Assembly (NCBI RefSeq): GCF_017916425.1
Contig: NZ_JAFMSX010000001.1
Coordinates: forward strand, 1,116,001 to 1,180,000
Direction of reading: 5' to 3'
Length of the DNA stretch: 64,000 nt
Source: Nocardioides sp. SYSU D00065
GTDB taxonomy: Bacteria > Actinomycetota > Actinomycetes > Propionibacteriales > Nocardioidaceae
Shown here: in pieces, positions 1 through 8,444 of the stretch
Numbering within the stretch: position 1 is the first letter of the stretch
Layout of the letters: every line of letters begins with the position of its first letter
The notes under the pieces: model-generated
What the model was told of the DNA's origin: nothing
Seen by the model: the letters and a program-made list of their open reading frames with translations, nothing else
The model's database searches: none
Position numbers and translations under genes: made by a program

Positions 1-1091
1 CGCGCCTCGAAGTCCTCCTCGGAGTAGAGCCGGATCGCGATGCCCTCCGACACACGACCGCACCGGCCGGAGCGCTGGTTGGCCGAGGCCTGGCTGATCG
101 GCTCGATCGGCAGCCGCTGCACCTTGGTGCGCACCGAGTAGCGGCTGATCCGCGCGACCCCGGTGTCGACGACGTAGCGGATGCCCGGGACCGTCAGCGA
201 CGTCTCGGCGACGTTGGTCGCGAGCACCACCCGGCGCACCGTCGAGGGGTGGCTGGAGAACACCCGGTGCTGGTCGGCCGCGCTGAGGCGGGAGTAGAGC
301 GGCACGACCTCGAGGCGGTCGCTCCTCAGCGCCTCGAAGGCGTCCGCGGTGTCGCGGATCTCCCGCTCGCCCGGCAGGAAGACCAGCACGTCGCCGGGCC
401 CCTCGGCGGAGAGCTCGCGGACCGCCTCGAGGATCGCCTCGGTCTGGTCCCGCTGCACCGGCTCGCCCTCGTCGTCCTCCTCGGGCAGCGCGATGAGGGG
501 CCGGTAGCGGACCTCGACCGGGTACGTACGTCCCGAGACCTCCACGACCGGCGCCCCGAAGTGGGTGGCGAACCGCTCCACGTCGATGGTGGCGCTGGTG
601 ATGACCACCTTGAGGTCGGGCCGGCGCGGGAGCAGGCGCTTGAGGTAGCCCAGCAGGAAGTCGATGTTGAGGCTGCGCTCGTGCGCCTCGTCGATGATGA
701 TCGTGTCGTACTTGCGCAGGTCGCGGTCGCGCTGGAGCTCGGCGAGCAGGATGCCGTCGGTCATCAGCTTGACCCGGCTGGCACGGCTGGTCCGGTCGGT
801 GAAGCGCACCTGGTAGCCGACGACGTCGCCCAGCTCGGTGCCGAGCTCCTCGGCGATCCGCTCGGCCACCGACCGGGCCGCGATCCGGCGGGGCTGGGTG
901 TGCCCGATGAGCTTGCCACCGCCGGCGGCTCCCAGCCCGCGGCCCAGCTCCAGGCAGATCTTGGGCAGCTGGGTGGTCTTCCCCGAGCCGGTCTCGCCGG
1001 CGACGATGACGACCTGATGGTCGCGGATGGCCGCGGCGATGTCGTCCCGGCGCGCGGAGACCGGCAGCTCGGCGGGATAGGTGATCTTCAC
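1..1091 (-). CDS. hrpA: ATP-dependent RNA helicase HrpA, 5' part (C-terminus off the left edge)
   Basis: DEAH-box RNA helicase that unwinds structured RNA, acting in the cytoplasm. About 363 residues are visible, roughly a quarter of the usual ~1300. Seen: Walker [10 protein letters not shown] at residues 32-40, DEAH at 134-137, SAT at 166-168, and the helicase C-terminal motif region reading [12 protein letters not shown] near the left end. The start chosen is GTG at 1091 because family members begin shortly before the YPAELPVS stretch. GTG at 1112 is an in-frame alternative and sits 6 nt after a CAGGTT -10-like hexamer, so a leaderless start there is possible. The 3' end is cut by the window, so its downstream neighbour is unknown. 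Confidence 0.93.
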   Translation of the reverse strand, partial: MKITYPAELPVSARRDDIAAAIRDHQVVIVAGETGSGKTTQLPKICLELGRGLGAAGGGKLIGHTQPRRIAARSVAERIAEELGTELGDVVGYQVRFTDRTSRASRVKLMTDGILLAELQRDRDLRKYDTIIIDEAHERSLNIDFLLGYLKRLLPRRPDLKVVITSATIDVERFATHFGAPVVEVSGRTYPVEVRYRPLIALPEEDDEGEPVQRDQTEAILEAVRELSAEGPGDVLVFLPGEREIRDTADAFEALRSDRLEVVPLYSRLSAADQHRVFSSHPSTVRRVVLATNVAETSLTVPGIRYVVDTGVARISRYSVRTKVQRLPIEPISQASANQRSGRCGRVSEGIAIRLYSEEDFEA

Positions 1092-1190
1092 AACCGCGCC
1101 ATTCTCGCCCACGTCGGCAACCTGGTTTCCGGCGCACCCCGCGCGGTCCCCGTGTCGGGCCGACGGTGGCCGGTGGCCGACGGCCGGAGG

Positions 1191-1631
1191 TCAGGAGGTG
1201 GAACCGTCCGACTCGTCGTCCTCGGGCGGGGTCGTGGGCTGCATCTGGCCCGGGCCGCGGTCCCCGAACGCCGGACCGCGCCCGTCGTCGCCGGCGTCGC
1301 GTCCCATGCGGCCGCGGTGCTCGCCCCAGTCCGGGCGGTCGTGGGTGAGCGCACCGACGGTCGCGGCACCGATGCCGCCGACGATCACTCCGGCGAGCGT
1401 CGAGGCGATCAGGGCCGCCAGGCCGAACGTACGGCTCCCACCGGAGGAGCGCAGCGTACGTAGCCGCGCGCGCAGTCCGCGCCGCGCGGGACCGCCGGCG
1501 GCGGAGGGAGCGTGGTCGACAGCCGGAGCCGGATCGGCGGGCGCCGCGGGCACGTCGGACGGCGTGCCCTGCGCACGCACCGGCTGGGTCTGGTCGTCGG
1601 GTCGAGGGTCTCGGGTCGTGTCATCGGTCAT
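1191..1631 (-). CDS. Single-TM hypothetical protein divergent from a two-component system
   Basis: A 146-residue protein of no recognised family. Residues 1-65 are Pro/Ala/Asp rich and probably disordered. One membrane helix spans about 69-94, rich in Ala, Ile and Gly. The C-terminal tail is charged with Gly/Arg/Asp. Start ATG at 1631 lies 6 nt after CAGGCT (1638-1643), the leaderless arrangement seen at many genes here. It is transcribed away from the response regulator at 1774, so a shared regulatory region of about 140 bp separates them and it may be a target or accessory of that system; this is inference only. Confidence 0.75.
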   Translation of the reverse strand: MTDDTTRDPRPDDQTQPVRAQGTPSDVPAAPADPAPAVDHAPSAAGGPARRGLRARLRTLRSSGGSRTFGLAALIASTLAGVIVGGIGAATVGALTHDRPDWGEHRGRMGRDAGDDGRGPAFGDRGPGQMQPTTPPEDDESDGSTS

Positions 1632-1773
1632 GGGACGAGCCTGAGCCGCCCGCCTGTGCGCGACCTGTGCCCACGCCCTGAGCCGGCCCAGCACCTACCG
1701 CGAGGTCCGCGCTTCGGACCTGGCAGGTCGGCGACAGGACTCGCACAGCAATCGCACAGCAAGGAGCGGCAGG

Positions 1774-2502
1774 ATGCTGCTCATGCAGCAGCAGCTCACC
1801 CGCGTCGACGGCTCGCCCGTGCGCGTCCTGGTCGTCGACGACGAGGTCAACATCGCCGAGCTCCTCGCCATGGCCCTGCGCTACGAGGGGTGGGACCTGC
1901 GGATGGCGCACTCGGGCAGCGACGCGGTGACCGCCGCGCGCGACTTCCGCCCCGACGCCGTGGTGCTCGACATCATGCTGCCCGACCTCGACGGGCTCGA
2001 GGTGCTGCGGCGCATGCGCGCCGACGGCAGCGACGTCCCCGTCCTCTTCCTCACCGCCAAGGACGCCGTCGAGGACCGGATCGCCGGGCTGACGGCGGGT
2101 GGCGACGACTACGTCACCAAGCCGTTCTCGCTCGAGGAGGTGGTGGCCCGGCTGCGCGGGCTCATCCGCCGCGGCGGCACGGCCGCCCAAGCCGAGGCCG
2201 GCAACGTGCTCGTCGTCGGCGACCTCACCCTCGACGAGGACAGCCACGAGGTGCACCGCGGCGGCGCCGAGCTCAGCCTCACCGCCACCGAGTTCGAGCT
2301 GCTGCGCTTCCTGATGCGCAACCCGCGCCGGGTGCTGAGCAAGGCCCAGATACTCGACCGGGTGTGGCAGTACGACTTCGGCGGGCAGGCCAACGTCGTC
2401 GAGCTCTACATCTCCTACCTCCGCAAGAAGGTCGACGCCGGCCGCGAGCCGATGATCCACACCATGCGCGGCGCCGGCTACGTCTTGAAGCCGGCCCCGT
2501 GA
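1774..2502 (+). CDS. OmpR/PhoB-family response regulator
   Basis: DNA-binding response regulator of 242 residues. The receiver domain covers about 16-130, with acidic pocket D22/D23, phospho-acceptor D66 in VVLDIMLPD, T94 and K116 in the conserved order. A winged-helix trans_reg_C domain covers about 145-240. The start has an AAGGAG ribosome site about 9 nt upstream; an in-frame ATG three codons later is possible. Its stop overlaps the start of the sensor kinase (GTGA), so the two are translationally coupled. The regulated stimulus cannot be read from the sequence. Confidence 0.95.
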   Translation: MLLMQQQLTRVDGSPVRVLVVDDEVNIAELLAMALRYEGWDLRMAHSGSDAVTAARDFRPDAVVLDIMLPDLDGLEVLRRMRADGSDVPVLFLTAKDAVEDRIAGLTAGGDDYVTKPFSLEEVVARLRGLIRRGGTAAQAEAGNVLVVGDLTLDEDSHEVHRGGAELSLTATEFELLRFLMRNPRRVLSKAQILDRVWQYDFGGQANVVELYISYLRKKVDAGREPMIHTMRGAGYVLKPAP

Positions 2503-3935
2503 GACGGCTGCACCGCGTGCCGCGCACCCTCACCGCGCGCCTCGTCGCGATCGCGGTGCTCCTGGTCGCGGCGACGGCCCTCGCGATCGCCACGGCGACG
2601 ACGCTGGCGATGAAGAGCGACCTCGACGGGCAGCTCGACCAGCGACTGCGGGAGTCGCTCTACCTGACGGTGCACGCCCCGCGCGGGTCCGAGGAACCGG
2701 GCGGGCCCGGCTTCGACCCGGGACGCGACCTCCTGCAGCAGGAGGAGGGCGCCTTCGTCGCCGTGCTCCCCGACGAGGGCGAGGCCGTGGGCCGACTCCG
2801 CGGGGAGCGTGACCGGGACAGCTGGGGCGGTGTCGAGGACCTCGGCCACGACCAGCTCGAGGCGCTCGCCGACATCGTCTCCGACGACGTCCAGACCGCC
2901 CGCCTGCCCGAGCTCGGCAGCTACCGGATCGCGGCGTACCAGGCGGACGACGGATGGATCGTCTACGGCCTGCCTCGCGACGAGGTGAACCGCACGGTCG
3001 CCGAGCTCGTCCGGCTCGAGCTGCTGGCGACCCTGCTCGGGGTGCTCGCCGCGGCGCTCGTCGGCACCGTCGTCGTACGCCGCCAGCTCGCGCCGCTGCG
3101 CGAGGTGGCGGGCACCGCGCACCGGGTCGCCGAGCTCCCGCTCGCGTCCGGGGAGATCGAGATCACCGAGCGGGTGCCCGAGCGGCTCACCGACGAGCGC
3201 ACCGAGGTCGGGCAGGTCGGCGCGGCCCTCAACACGATGCTCGACCACGTCGAGTCCTCCCTCGACCAGCGCCACCGCAGCGAGCAGCAGGTGCGCCAGT
3301 TCGTCGCCGACGCCTCCCACGAGCTGCGTACGCCGCTGGCGACCATCGCCGGCTACACCGAGCTCGCCCGCAAGCGGCCGGAGGCCACGGGCACCGCGCT
3401 GGACAAGGTGGAGACCGAGTCCGCGCGGATGACCGCGCTCGTCGAGGACCTGCTGCTGCTGGCCCGCCTCGACGCCGGGCGCCCCCTCCAGCGGGAGCCG
3501 GTCGACCTGTCCCGGCTGCTGCTGGAGGCCGTCGACGACGCGCGGGTGGTGGACCGGGAGCGCTCCTGGCGGCTGGTGCTGCCCGACGAGCCGATCTCCG
3601 TCCTCGGCGACGAGGCGCGGCTGCACCAGGTCGTGAGCAACCTGCTGACCAACGCGCACAAGTACACCCCCGCCGGCAGCACCGTCACGGTGACCGGGAC
3701 GGCTGGCGGCTTCGCCGTGCACGACGACGGTCCCGGGTTCGCCCCCGACCTGGCGCCCCGCGCCTTCGAGCGGTTCACCCGCGGTGACGTCGCCCGCACC
3801 CGCGCCGGCGGCGCCGGGCTCGGACTGTCCCTGGTCGAGGCGATCGTCGGGGCCCACGGCGGCTCGGTCGACCTCGCGAGCGCTCCGGGTGACACGACCG
3901 TCACGGTCCGGCTCCCCGACCGCACCTCCGCATGA
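2499..3935 (+). CDS. Two-component sensor histidine kinase
   Basis: Membrane sensor kinase of 478 residues and partner of the preceding regulator. TM1 is at about 12-34, a periplasm-facing sensor segment at about 35-168, TM2 at about 170-192, and HAMP at about 193-250. HisKA has phospho-His H274 in DASHELRTPL. The HATPase_c domain shows an N box (N385 in LLTNAHKY), the DDGPGF G1 box and the GGAGLGLS G2 box. GTG at 2499 was chosen because it overlaps the regulator stop by 4 nt and gives a normal N-terminus before TM1. All catalytic boxes look intact. Confidence 0.94.
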   Translation: MRRLHRVPRTLTARLVAIAVLLVAATALAIATATTLAMKSDLDGQLDQRLRESLYLTVHAPRGSEEPGGPGFDPGRDLLQQEEGAFVAVLPDEGEAVGRLRGERDRDSWGGVEDLGHDQLEALADIVSDDVQTARLPELGSYRIAAYQADDGWIVYGLPRDEVNRTVAELVRLELLATLLGVLAAALVGTVVVRRQLAPLREVAGTAHRVAELPLASGEIEITERVPERLTDERTEVGQVGAALNTMLDHVESSLDQRHRSEQQVRQFVADASHELRTPLATIAGYTELARKRPEATGTALDKVETESARMTALVEDLLLLARLDAGRPLQREPVDLSRLLLEAVDDARVVDRERSWRLVLPDEPISVLGDEARLHQVVSNLLTNAHKYTPAGSTVTVTGTAGGFAVHDDGPGFAPDLAPRAFERFTRGDVARTRAGGAGLGLSLVEAIVGAHGGSVDLASAPGDTTVTVRLPDRTSA

Positions 3936-3960
3936 CGTCCGGTGGCCTAGGTTGAGCCTC

Positions 3961-4518
3961 ATGGAGCCCGGGACCTCGATCCGCTGCGAGATGACCAAGT
4001 GGGGCGACCGCCCCCACTGGCAGTTCGCCGGCCTCCACCTCGGCTCCGACGAGCACGGCGAGTGGCTCGGCTTCCCCCGAGGCACGCACAACCACCGTCC
4101 GGGGCACGAGTTCCGCTCCGACGTCGACGCGGTGACCCTGGTGCCTGTGGACGGGTGGCACCTCGCCACCTTCCAGGCCCCCGGCATCTGGTGCGAGGTC
4201 TACGTCGACATCACCACGCCCGCACGCTGGGACGGCGACGTGCTGCGCGCCGTCGACCTCGACCTCGACGTCATCCGGATGTCGCCGGAGCCGCTGCGCG
4301 ACCCGCTGCCGTGGATGGCGGGACCCGGCGAGACCTTTCTCGACGACGAGGACGAGTTCGCCGAGCACCAGGTGGCCTACGGATACCCGCCCGACGTCGT
4401 CGCGGCCGCGCGGTCCAGCGCCGACGCGTTGGTCGCAGCCGTGCGCGCCGGCCTGCCGCCGTACGACGGCGCGCACCGGCGCTGGCTCGACGAGCTCAGC
4501 CGCCTGACATCCGCTTGA
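3961..4518 (+). CDS. DUF402 domain protein
   Basis: A 185-residue protein with the DUF402 beta-barrel pattern. The recognisable features are the YVDITTP strand, an RAVDLDLDVIR stretch and a terminal LDDEDEFAEHQ helix rich in acidic residues. DUF402 proteins include nucleoside phosphate hydrolases and FomD; which substrate this one uses is not visible. ATG at 3961 follows TAGGTT (3948-3953) by 7 nt, so it is probably leaderless. Its 3' end overlaps the tail of the convergent exporter gene by 23 nt, leaving no room for a terminator between them. Confidence 0.8.
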   Translation: MEPGTSIRCEMTKWGDRPHWQFAGLHLGSDEHGEWLGFPRGTHNHRPGHEFRSDVDAVTLVPVDGWHLATFQAPGIWCEVYVDITTPARWDGDVLRAVDLDLDVIRMSPEPLRDPLPWMAGPGETFLDDEDEFAEHQVAYGYPPDVVAAARSSADALVAAVRAGLPPYDGAHRRWLDELSRLTSA

Positions 4519-5929
4519 GCGCCCGCCGCTCGGCACGGGTGAGCGCCCGGAACGGGCCGACCAGCCGCGGGCCGGCGAGCCGGTTCTCCAGTCGCCGCGC
4601 CTCCCGCTTGAGCGGCTGGGCGACGTACTCTCCCAGGATCACGCCCGAGGCGAGGGCGATCGCGACCGAGATCGCGGTCATCAGCGCGAGGATGCCCTGG
4701 GAGACGAAGAACCCGCCGTCGGAGAGGAAGCTCAGGCCGCGGTAGATCGACAGGCCCGGCAGGAACGGCACGATCGCCGACACCGCGACGACGAGCGGCG
4801 GGACCCGCACCCGGCCGGCCACGGCGTACGCCACGAGGCCGATGAAGAACGCCGCCGCACCCGCCGACGCGACCCGGCCGAAGCCGTTGAGTGCGAAGGC
4901 CTGCGCCACCAGCGCCGCCACGGCCGTGATGGCCGCGACGGGCAGCACGGCGCGCCGCGGGGCGTAGCTCGACACGCTGAACGCCGCGGCCGCCACGGCC
5001 GACCCGAGGATGACGGCCGGCAGGTCGGAGAAGCCGAGCCGACCGGGCACGAGCTCGCCGAGCGCCAGGCCGGGGACGGCGTCGGCCACCGAGATGCCGA
5101 GCGCGACGCCGGCGATGATGCCCGCGGTCGCCATCATCACCTCGATCAACCGGGCGCCCGCGGTCAGGTAGAAGCCGGTCAGCGCGTCCTGCACCGCGCC
5201 CATCAGCCCGATGCCGGCCAGGAGCACGATGATGTTGGCGGTGACGACCAGCGAGGGGTCCACCGCAATCGGGGTCGCGGCGACCGCGGCCGCGAGCAGC
5301 GTCGCGATGGCACCTCCGGCGACCTGCAGGTAGAAGTAGGGGAACCGGCGCCGGCTGAGCGCGAGCTGGACGCGGTCGATCAGCACGGCGGCCACGGCGG
5401 CGACGGCGAGCACGACCAGGCCGCCGCCGAGCGAGACGCCGATCGCGGCCGACATCACAGCCGATGCCAGCGTCACGCCCCAGCGCGGGATGTCGTGGCC
5501 GACCGAGACGATGGTCGCCATCCGCGTCCTCGCCATGTAGAGGTCCACGCGGTCGGTGAGGATGTCGCGCACGAGGTGGTCGACCGCGGTGAGGTCCTGG
5601 TAGTCGATGTCGCGCTGCTGCACGTGGCGCAGCATCAGCGCCGGTACGTCCTCCGTCGAGCGCTGGTAGCTCATCGACAGTGCCGTGAACGTCACGTCGA
5701 TCTCGGCCTGGCGCAGCCCGAGGTGGTCGGCGACCGAGCGCATCGTCGCCGTCACGTCAGCCGCCCCGGCGCCCGACGACAGCAGCATCTCCCCGATGCG
5801 CAGGCAGAGGTCCATCGTCAGGTGGATCTCCCGTGCCCGCTCCGCGACCGCCTGCGCCTCGGCGTCCCGACCGTCCTGCTGGCCGTCGTGCTGGCCGTCG
5901 TCGTGCCGGCCGTCGTGCTGCTGCTCCAC
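4496..5929 (-). CDS. Threonine/serine exporter family protein (ThrE-like)
   Basis: A 477-residue inner-membrane protein. It has a DUF1212-type N-terminal cytosolic region (about 20-165) with the LLSSGAGAADV motif typical of ThrE, then about ten hydrophobic helices through the ThrE/DUF3815 part and a basic C-terminal tail (RALTRAERRALKR). The family exports threonine and serine. GTG at 5929 was chosen because CACCAT (5936-5941) lies 6 nt before it. The first 20 residues are His/Asp/Gln rich and poorly conserved-looking, so a later start is possible. It stands as a single gene, divergent from the ligase at 6009. Confidence 0.85.
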   Translation of the reverse strand: MEQQHDGRHDDGQHDGQQDGRDAEAQAVAERAREIHLTMDLCLRIGEMLLSSGAGAADVTATMRSVADHLGLRQAEIDVTFTALSMSYQRSTEDVPALMLRHVQQRDIDYQDLTAVDHLVRDILTDRVDLYMARTRMATIVSVGHDIPRWGVTLASAVMSAAIGVSLGGGLVVLAVAAVAAVLIDRVQLALSRRRFPYFYLQVAGGAIATLLAAAVAATPIAVDPSLVVTANIIVLLAGIGLMGAVQDALTGFYLTAGARLIEVMMATAGIIAGVALGISVADAVPGLALGELVPGRLGFSDLPAVILGSAVAAAAFSVSSYAPRRAVLPVAAITAVAALVAQAFALNGFGRVASAGAAAFFIGLVAYAVAGRVRVPPLVVAVSAIVPFLPGLSIYRGLSFLSDGGFFVSQGILALMTAISVAIALASGVILGEYVAQPLKREARRLENRLAGPRLVGPFRALTRAERRALKRMSGG

Positions 5930-6008
5930 GCGGCCATGGTGGCAGCAGGGTCCTCAGCCCGTCGCAGGGGTGAGCCAGCCCCGGCACCGCCGTCCCTAGA
6001 GTGGACGC

Positions 6009-7142
6009 ATGCGCATCGACTTCCACGCGTCGCCGCGGCCCACCCTCGGCGTGGAGTGGGAGTTCGCCCTCGTCGACCGGGTCGACCGCGACCTCGTCAG
6101 CGTCGCCTCCGAGCTGCACGAGCTGGCCGGCGGCCGGCTCGACGAGCCCGAACGGCTGCACAAGGAGCTGCTGCGCAACACGATCGAGGTCGTCACCGGC
6201 ATCTGCGACACCGTCGGCGAGGCGGCCGCCGACCTGCGCGGCACGCTCGCGGTCGTCGCCCCGGCCGCCGACGAGCTGGGGGTCGACCTCCTCGGCGCCG
6301 GCTCGCACCCGTTCGCGGACTGGTCGCACCAGCAGCTCACCGAGGGCCACCGATACGCCGAGCTGATCAATCGCACGCAGTGGTGGGGTCGGCAGATGCT
6401 CATCTGGGGGGTGCACGTCCACGTGGGCATGCCCGAGCGCGACCGGGTGATGCCGGTCCTCGCCTCGATGCTCACGACCTACCCGCACCTGCTCGCGCTG
6501 TCCGCGAGCTCGCCGATCTGGGCCGGCCAGGACACCGGCTACGCCTCCAACCGCGCGCTGATGTTCCAGCAGCTGCCCACCGCCGGCCTGCCGTTCGCCT
6601 TCGACACCTGGTCGGAGTTCGAGAAGTGCATCTCCGACCAGACGACGACCGGGATCATCGACTCGATGGCCGACGTGCGGTGGGACCTGCGCCCCGCGCC
6701 GCACCTGGGGACGCTGGAGAACCGGGTCTGCGACGGCATGTCGGACCTCGGCGAGGTGGCCGCGCTGACGGCTCTGGTCCACTGCCTGGTCGTCGACCTC
6801 GACACCCGACTGGCCGCGGGCGAGCGGCTGCCGACGCTTCCGCCGTGGCAGGTGCAGGAGAACAAGTGGCGCGCGGCGCGCTACGGCCTCGAGGCGATCG
6901 TCATCCTCGACGAGCACAACCGCGAGCGGCTGGTCACCGAGGACCTCGACGACCTGCTCGAGCGGCTCACGCCGGTCGCCCGGCGCCTGGGCTGCGAGGC
7001 CGAGCTGCGCACGGTCGCCGACATCCCCACCCGCGGGGCCTCCTACCAGCGGCAGCGGGCGGTCGCCCACGAGTCGGGCGGCGACCTGGTCGCGGTGGTG
7101 GACGCGCTGGTCGAGGAGCTGGCCCACTCGCTGAGCACCTGA
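6009..7142 (+). CDS. Carboxylate-amine ligase / glutamate-cysteine ligase family 2 (YbdK-like)
   Basis: A 377-residue ATP-grasp-like GCS2 family enzyme. The N-terminus TLGVEWEFALVD carries the conserved acidic metal-binding pair, and WGVHVHVGM and a later ENRVCDGM segment match the family core. Members ligate glutamate or other carboxylates to amines using ATP. In mycothiol-making actinobacteria the true substrate is often unknown, so glutamate-cysteine ligase activity is only a family expectation. TAGAGT (5997-6002) is 6 nt before the ATG, pointing to a leaderless start. Length is normal. Confidence 0.87.
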   Translation: MRIDFHASPRPTLGVEWEFALVDRVDRDLVSVASELHELAGGRLDEPERLHKELLRNTIEVVTGICDTVGEAAADLRGTLAVVAPAADELGVDLLGAGSHPFADWSHQQLTEGHRYAELINRTQWWGRQMLIWGVHVHVGMPERDRVMPVLASMLTTYPHLLALSASSPIWAGQDTGYASNRALMFQQLPTAGLPFAFDTWSEFEKCISDQTTTGIIDSMADVRWDLRPAPHLGTLENRVCDGMSDLGEVAALTALVHCLVVDLDTRLAAGERLPTLPPWQVQENKWRAARYGLEAIVILDEHNRERLVTEDLDDLLERLTPVARRLGCEAELRTVADIPTRGASYQRQRAVAHESGGDLVAVVDALVEELAHSLST

Positions 7143-7170
7143 CGCGGCGCCCTCCGCGTCGGCTGTGGCG

Positions 7171-8379
7171 TCAGCCGGCGACGACGTCGAGGCCGCCGCC
7201 GACCTGGTCGGCGACCGCGGCGAGCCGGGCCCGGGTGATGTCGGCGACGGTCTCCAGCCCCGCCAGCCGGGCGTTGGAGCCCTGCCGCGTCGGCTCGGCC
7301 GAGTTGATGCTGACGCACCTGCGCGTCCCGCCGTCGGCGGCGTTGGCCAGCGCGACGGCGTGGCCGGTCGTGCCGCTGCCAGCGAAGGGGTCGAGCACGA
7401 CGACGTCGTCAGGGAGCAGCGACAGGATCCGGCGCACCAGGCCGGTGGGCTTCGGCGACTCGAAGACGTGGCCCACCAGTGCCTTGAGCTCGGCCACGGC
7501 CGTGTCGGTCGAGCCGATCTCCTCGGCCAGCCAGATCGTGCGCAGCTTCTTGCGCCGGCCGCCCTCGCGGTGCAGCCAGTCGCGCTGGAAGACGTCGACG
7601 CGCTCGCCCCCGCGGCCCCTGATCACCCGGCACTCGAGGTCGTCGGGCCGCTCGTCGACGCGCGGGCGCGACCAGCGCCACACCGCCGGGCGCCCGTCCC
7701 CGAAGACCGGGGTGAGCGCCTGGCTGCCGGGGAACTCACTCGTCGCGACGCGGCCGGTCACCGGGTCGCCGTACAGGGCGAAGTGCAGCGTCGGCGCGGT
7801 GAGCGGGTTGAACTTCTTGTTGGTGTTGCGCAGCGGCAGGTAGCGGAACCGGCGGCCGTCGGCGGTGCTGCGCGGGAAGTCGGCCTCGTCGACCGACTCG
7901 GTGGTGCTGCCGTCGATCGCGCAGTCCGGGAGGTGTCGCGCGTACGCCAGCACGTACTCGTGGCTGGTCGCGAAGCCGCGCCCGAGCTGGCGGCCCTTGG
8001 GGTTGAGGTTGACCACGACCTGGGCGAGGAAGTTGGCCTCGCCGAACACCTCGTCCATCAACAGCCTGAGGTGCGCCGCCTCGTTGTCGTCGATGCTGAC
8101 GAAGACGGCGCCGTGCGGGGCGAGGACCTCGCGCACCGCCTGCAGCCGGGGCCGCATCATCGCCGTCCACGCCGCGTGCCGGCCGGCATAGGGGTCGGCT
8201 TGCGACCCGTCGCGGAACCGGTCGGCGTAGACGAAGTCGTTGCCGGTGTTGTAGGGCGGGTCGGTGTAGACCACGTCCACCGAGCCGGGGGCGAGGCGGG
8301 GCAGCACGTCGAGGTTGTCGCCGGCGACGAAGGTGTTCCACGCCGGTCCCGGGGTCAGTATCGCTGGCTCGGCGGGCAC
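7171..8379 (-). CDS. Site-specific DNA methyltransferase, beta-class
   Basis: A 402-residue DNA amino-methyltransferase. The catalytic motif TDPPYNTG is at 39-46 and the SAM-binding motif DPFAGSGTT at 330-338. The catalytic-before-SAM order is that of beta-class adenine (or N4-cytosine) enzymes such as type III Mod subunits, but it is shorter than a typical Mod (~600). No restriction subunit lies next to it, so it looks solitary. GTG at 8379 follows TAGGCT (8387-8392) by 7 nt. It diverges from the glycosidase gene, whose own -10 is 40 bp away. The recognition sequence cannot be predicted from here. Confidence 0.9.
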   Translation of the reverse strand: MPAEPAILTPGPAWNTFVAGDNLDVLPRLAPGSVDVVYTDPPYNTGNDFVYADRFRDGSQADPYAGRHAAWTAMMRPRLQAVREVLAPHGAVFVSIDDNEAAHLRLLMDEVFGEANFLAQVVVNLNPKGRQLGRGFATSHEYVLAYARHLPDCAIDGSTTESVDEADFPRSTADGRRFRYLPLRNTNKKFNPLTAPTLHFALYGDPVTGRVATSEFPGSQALTPVFGDGRPAVWRWSRPRVDERPDDLECRVIRGRGGERVDVFQRDWLHREGGRRKKLRTIWLAEEIGSTDTAVAELKALVGHVFESPKPTGLVRRILSLLPDDVVVLDPFAGSGTTGHAVALANAADGGTRRCVSINSAEPTRQGSNARLAGLETVADITRARLAAVADQVGGGLDVVAG

Positions 8380-8386
8380 GCGCGGC

Positions 8387-8437
8387 AGCCTAGGTGGGTC
8401 CCAACATCCCCACCAGTCCCACGACGTCCTTTACCCT
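8387..8437. promoter_or_regulatory. Divergent leaderless promoter pair
   Basis: TAGGCT on the minus strand (8387-8392) is 7 nt before the methyltransferase GTG. TACCCT on the plus strand (8432-8437) is 7 nt before GTG 8445 of the secreted glycosidase. The spacing puts the predicted transcription start on the first base of each start codon. This supports 8445 rather than the upstream in-frame GTG at 8394 as the glycosidase start. Confidence 0.6.
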
Positions 8438-8444
8438 GGAACGC

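Noticed and set aside
8394..8444. Upstream GTG start for the glycosidase gene
   Set aside because: It lies before the -10 hexamer TACCCT at 8432-8437, so the transcript would not contain it. The start at 8445 fits spacing and the signal peptide.
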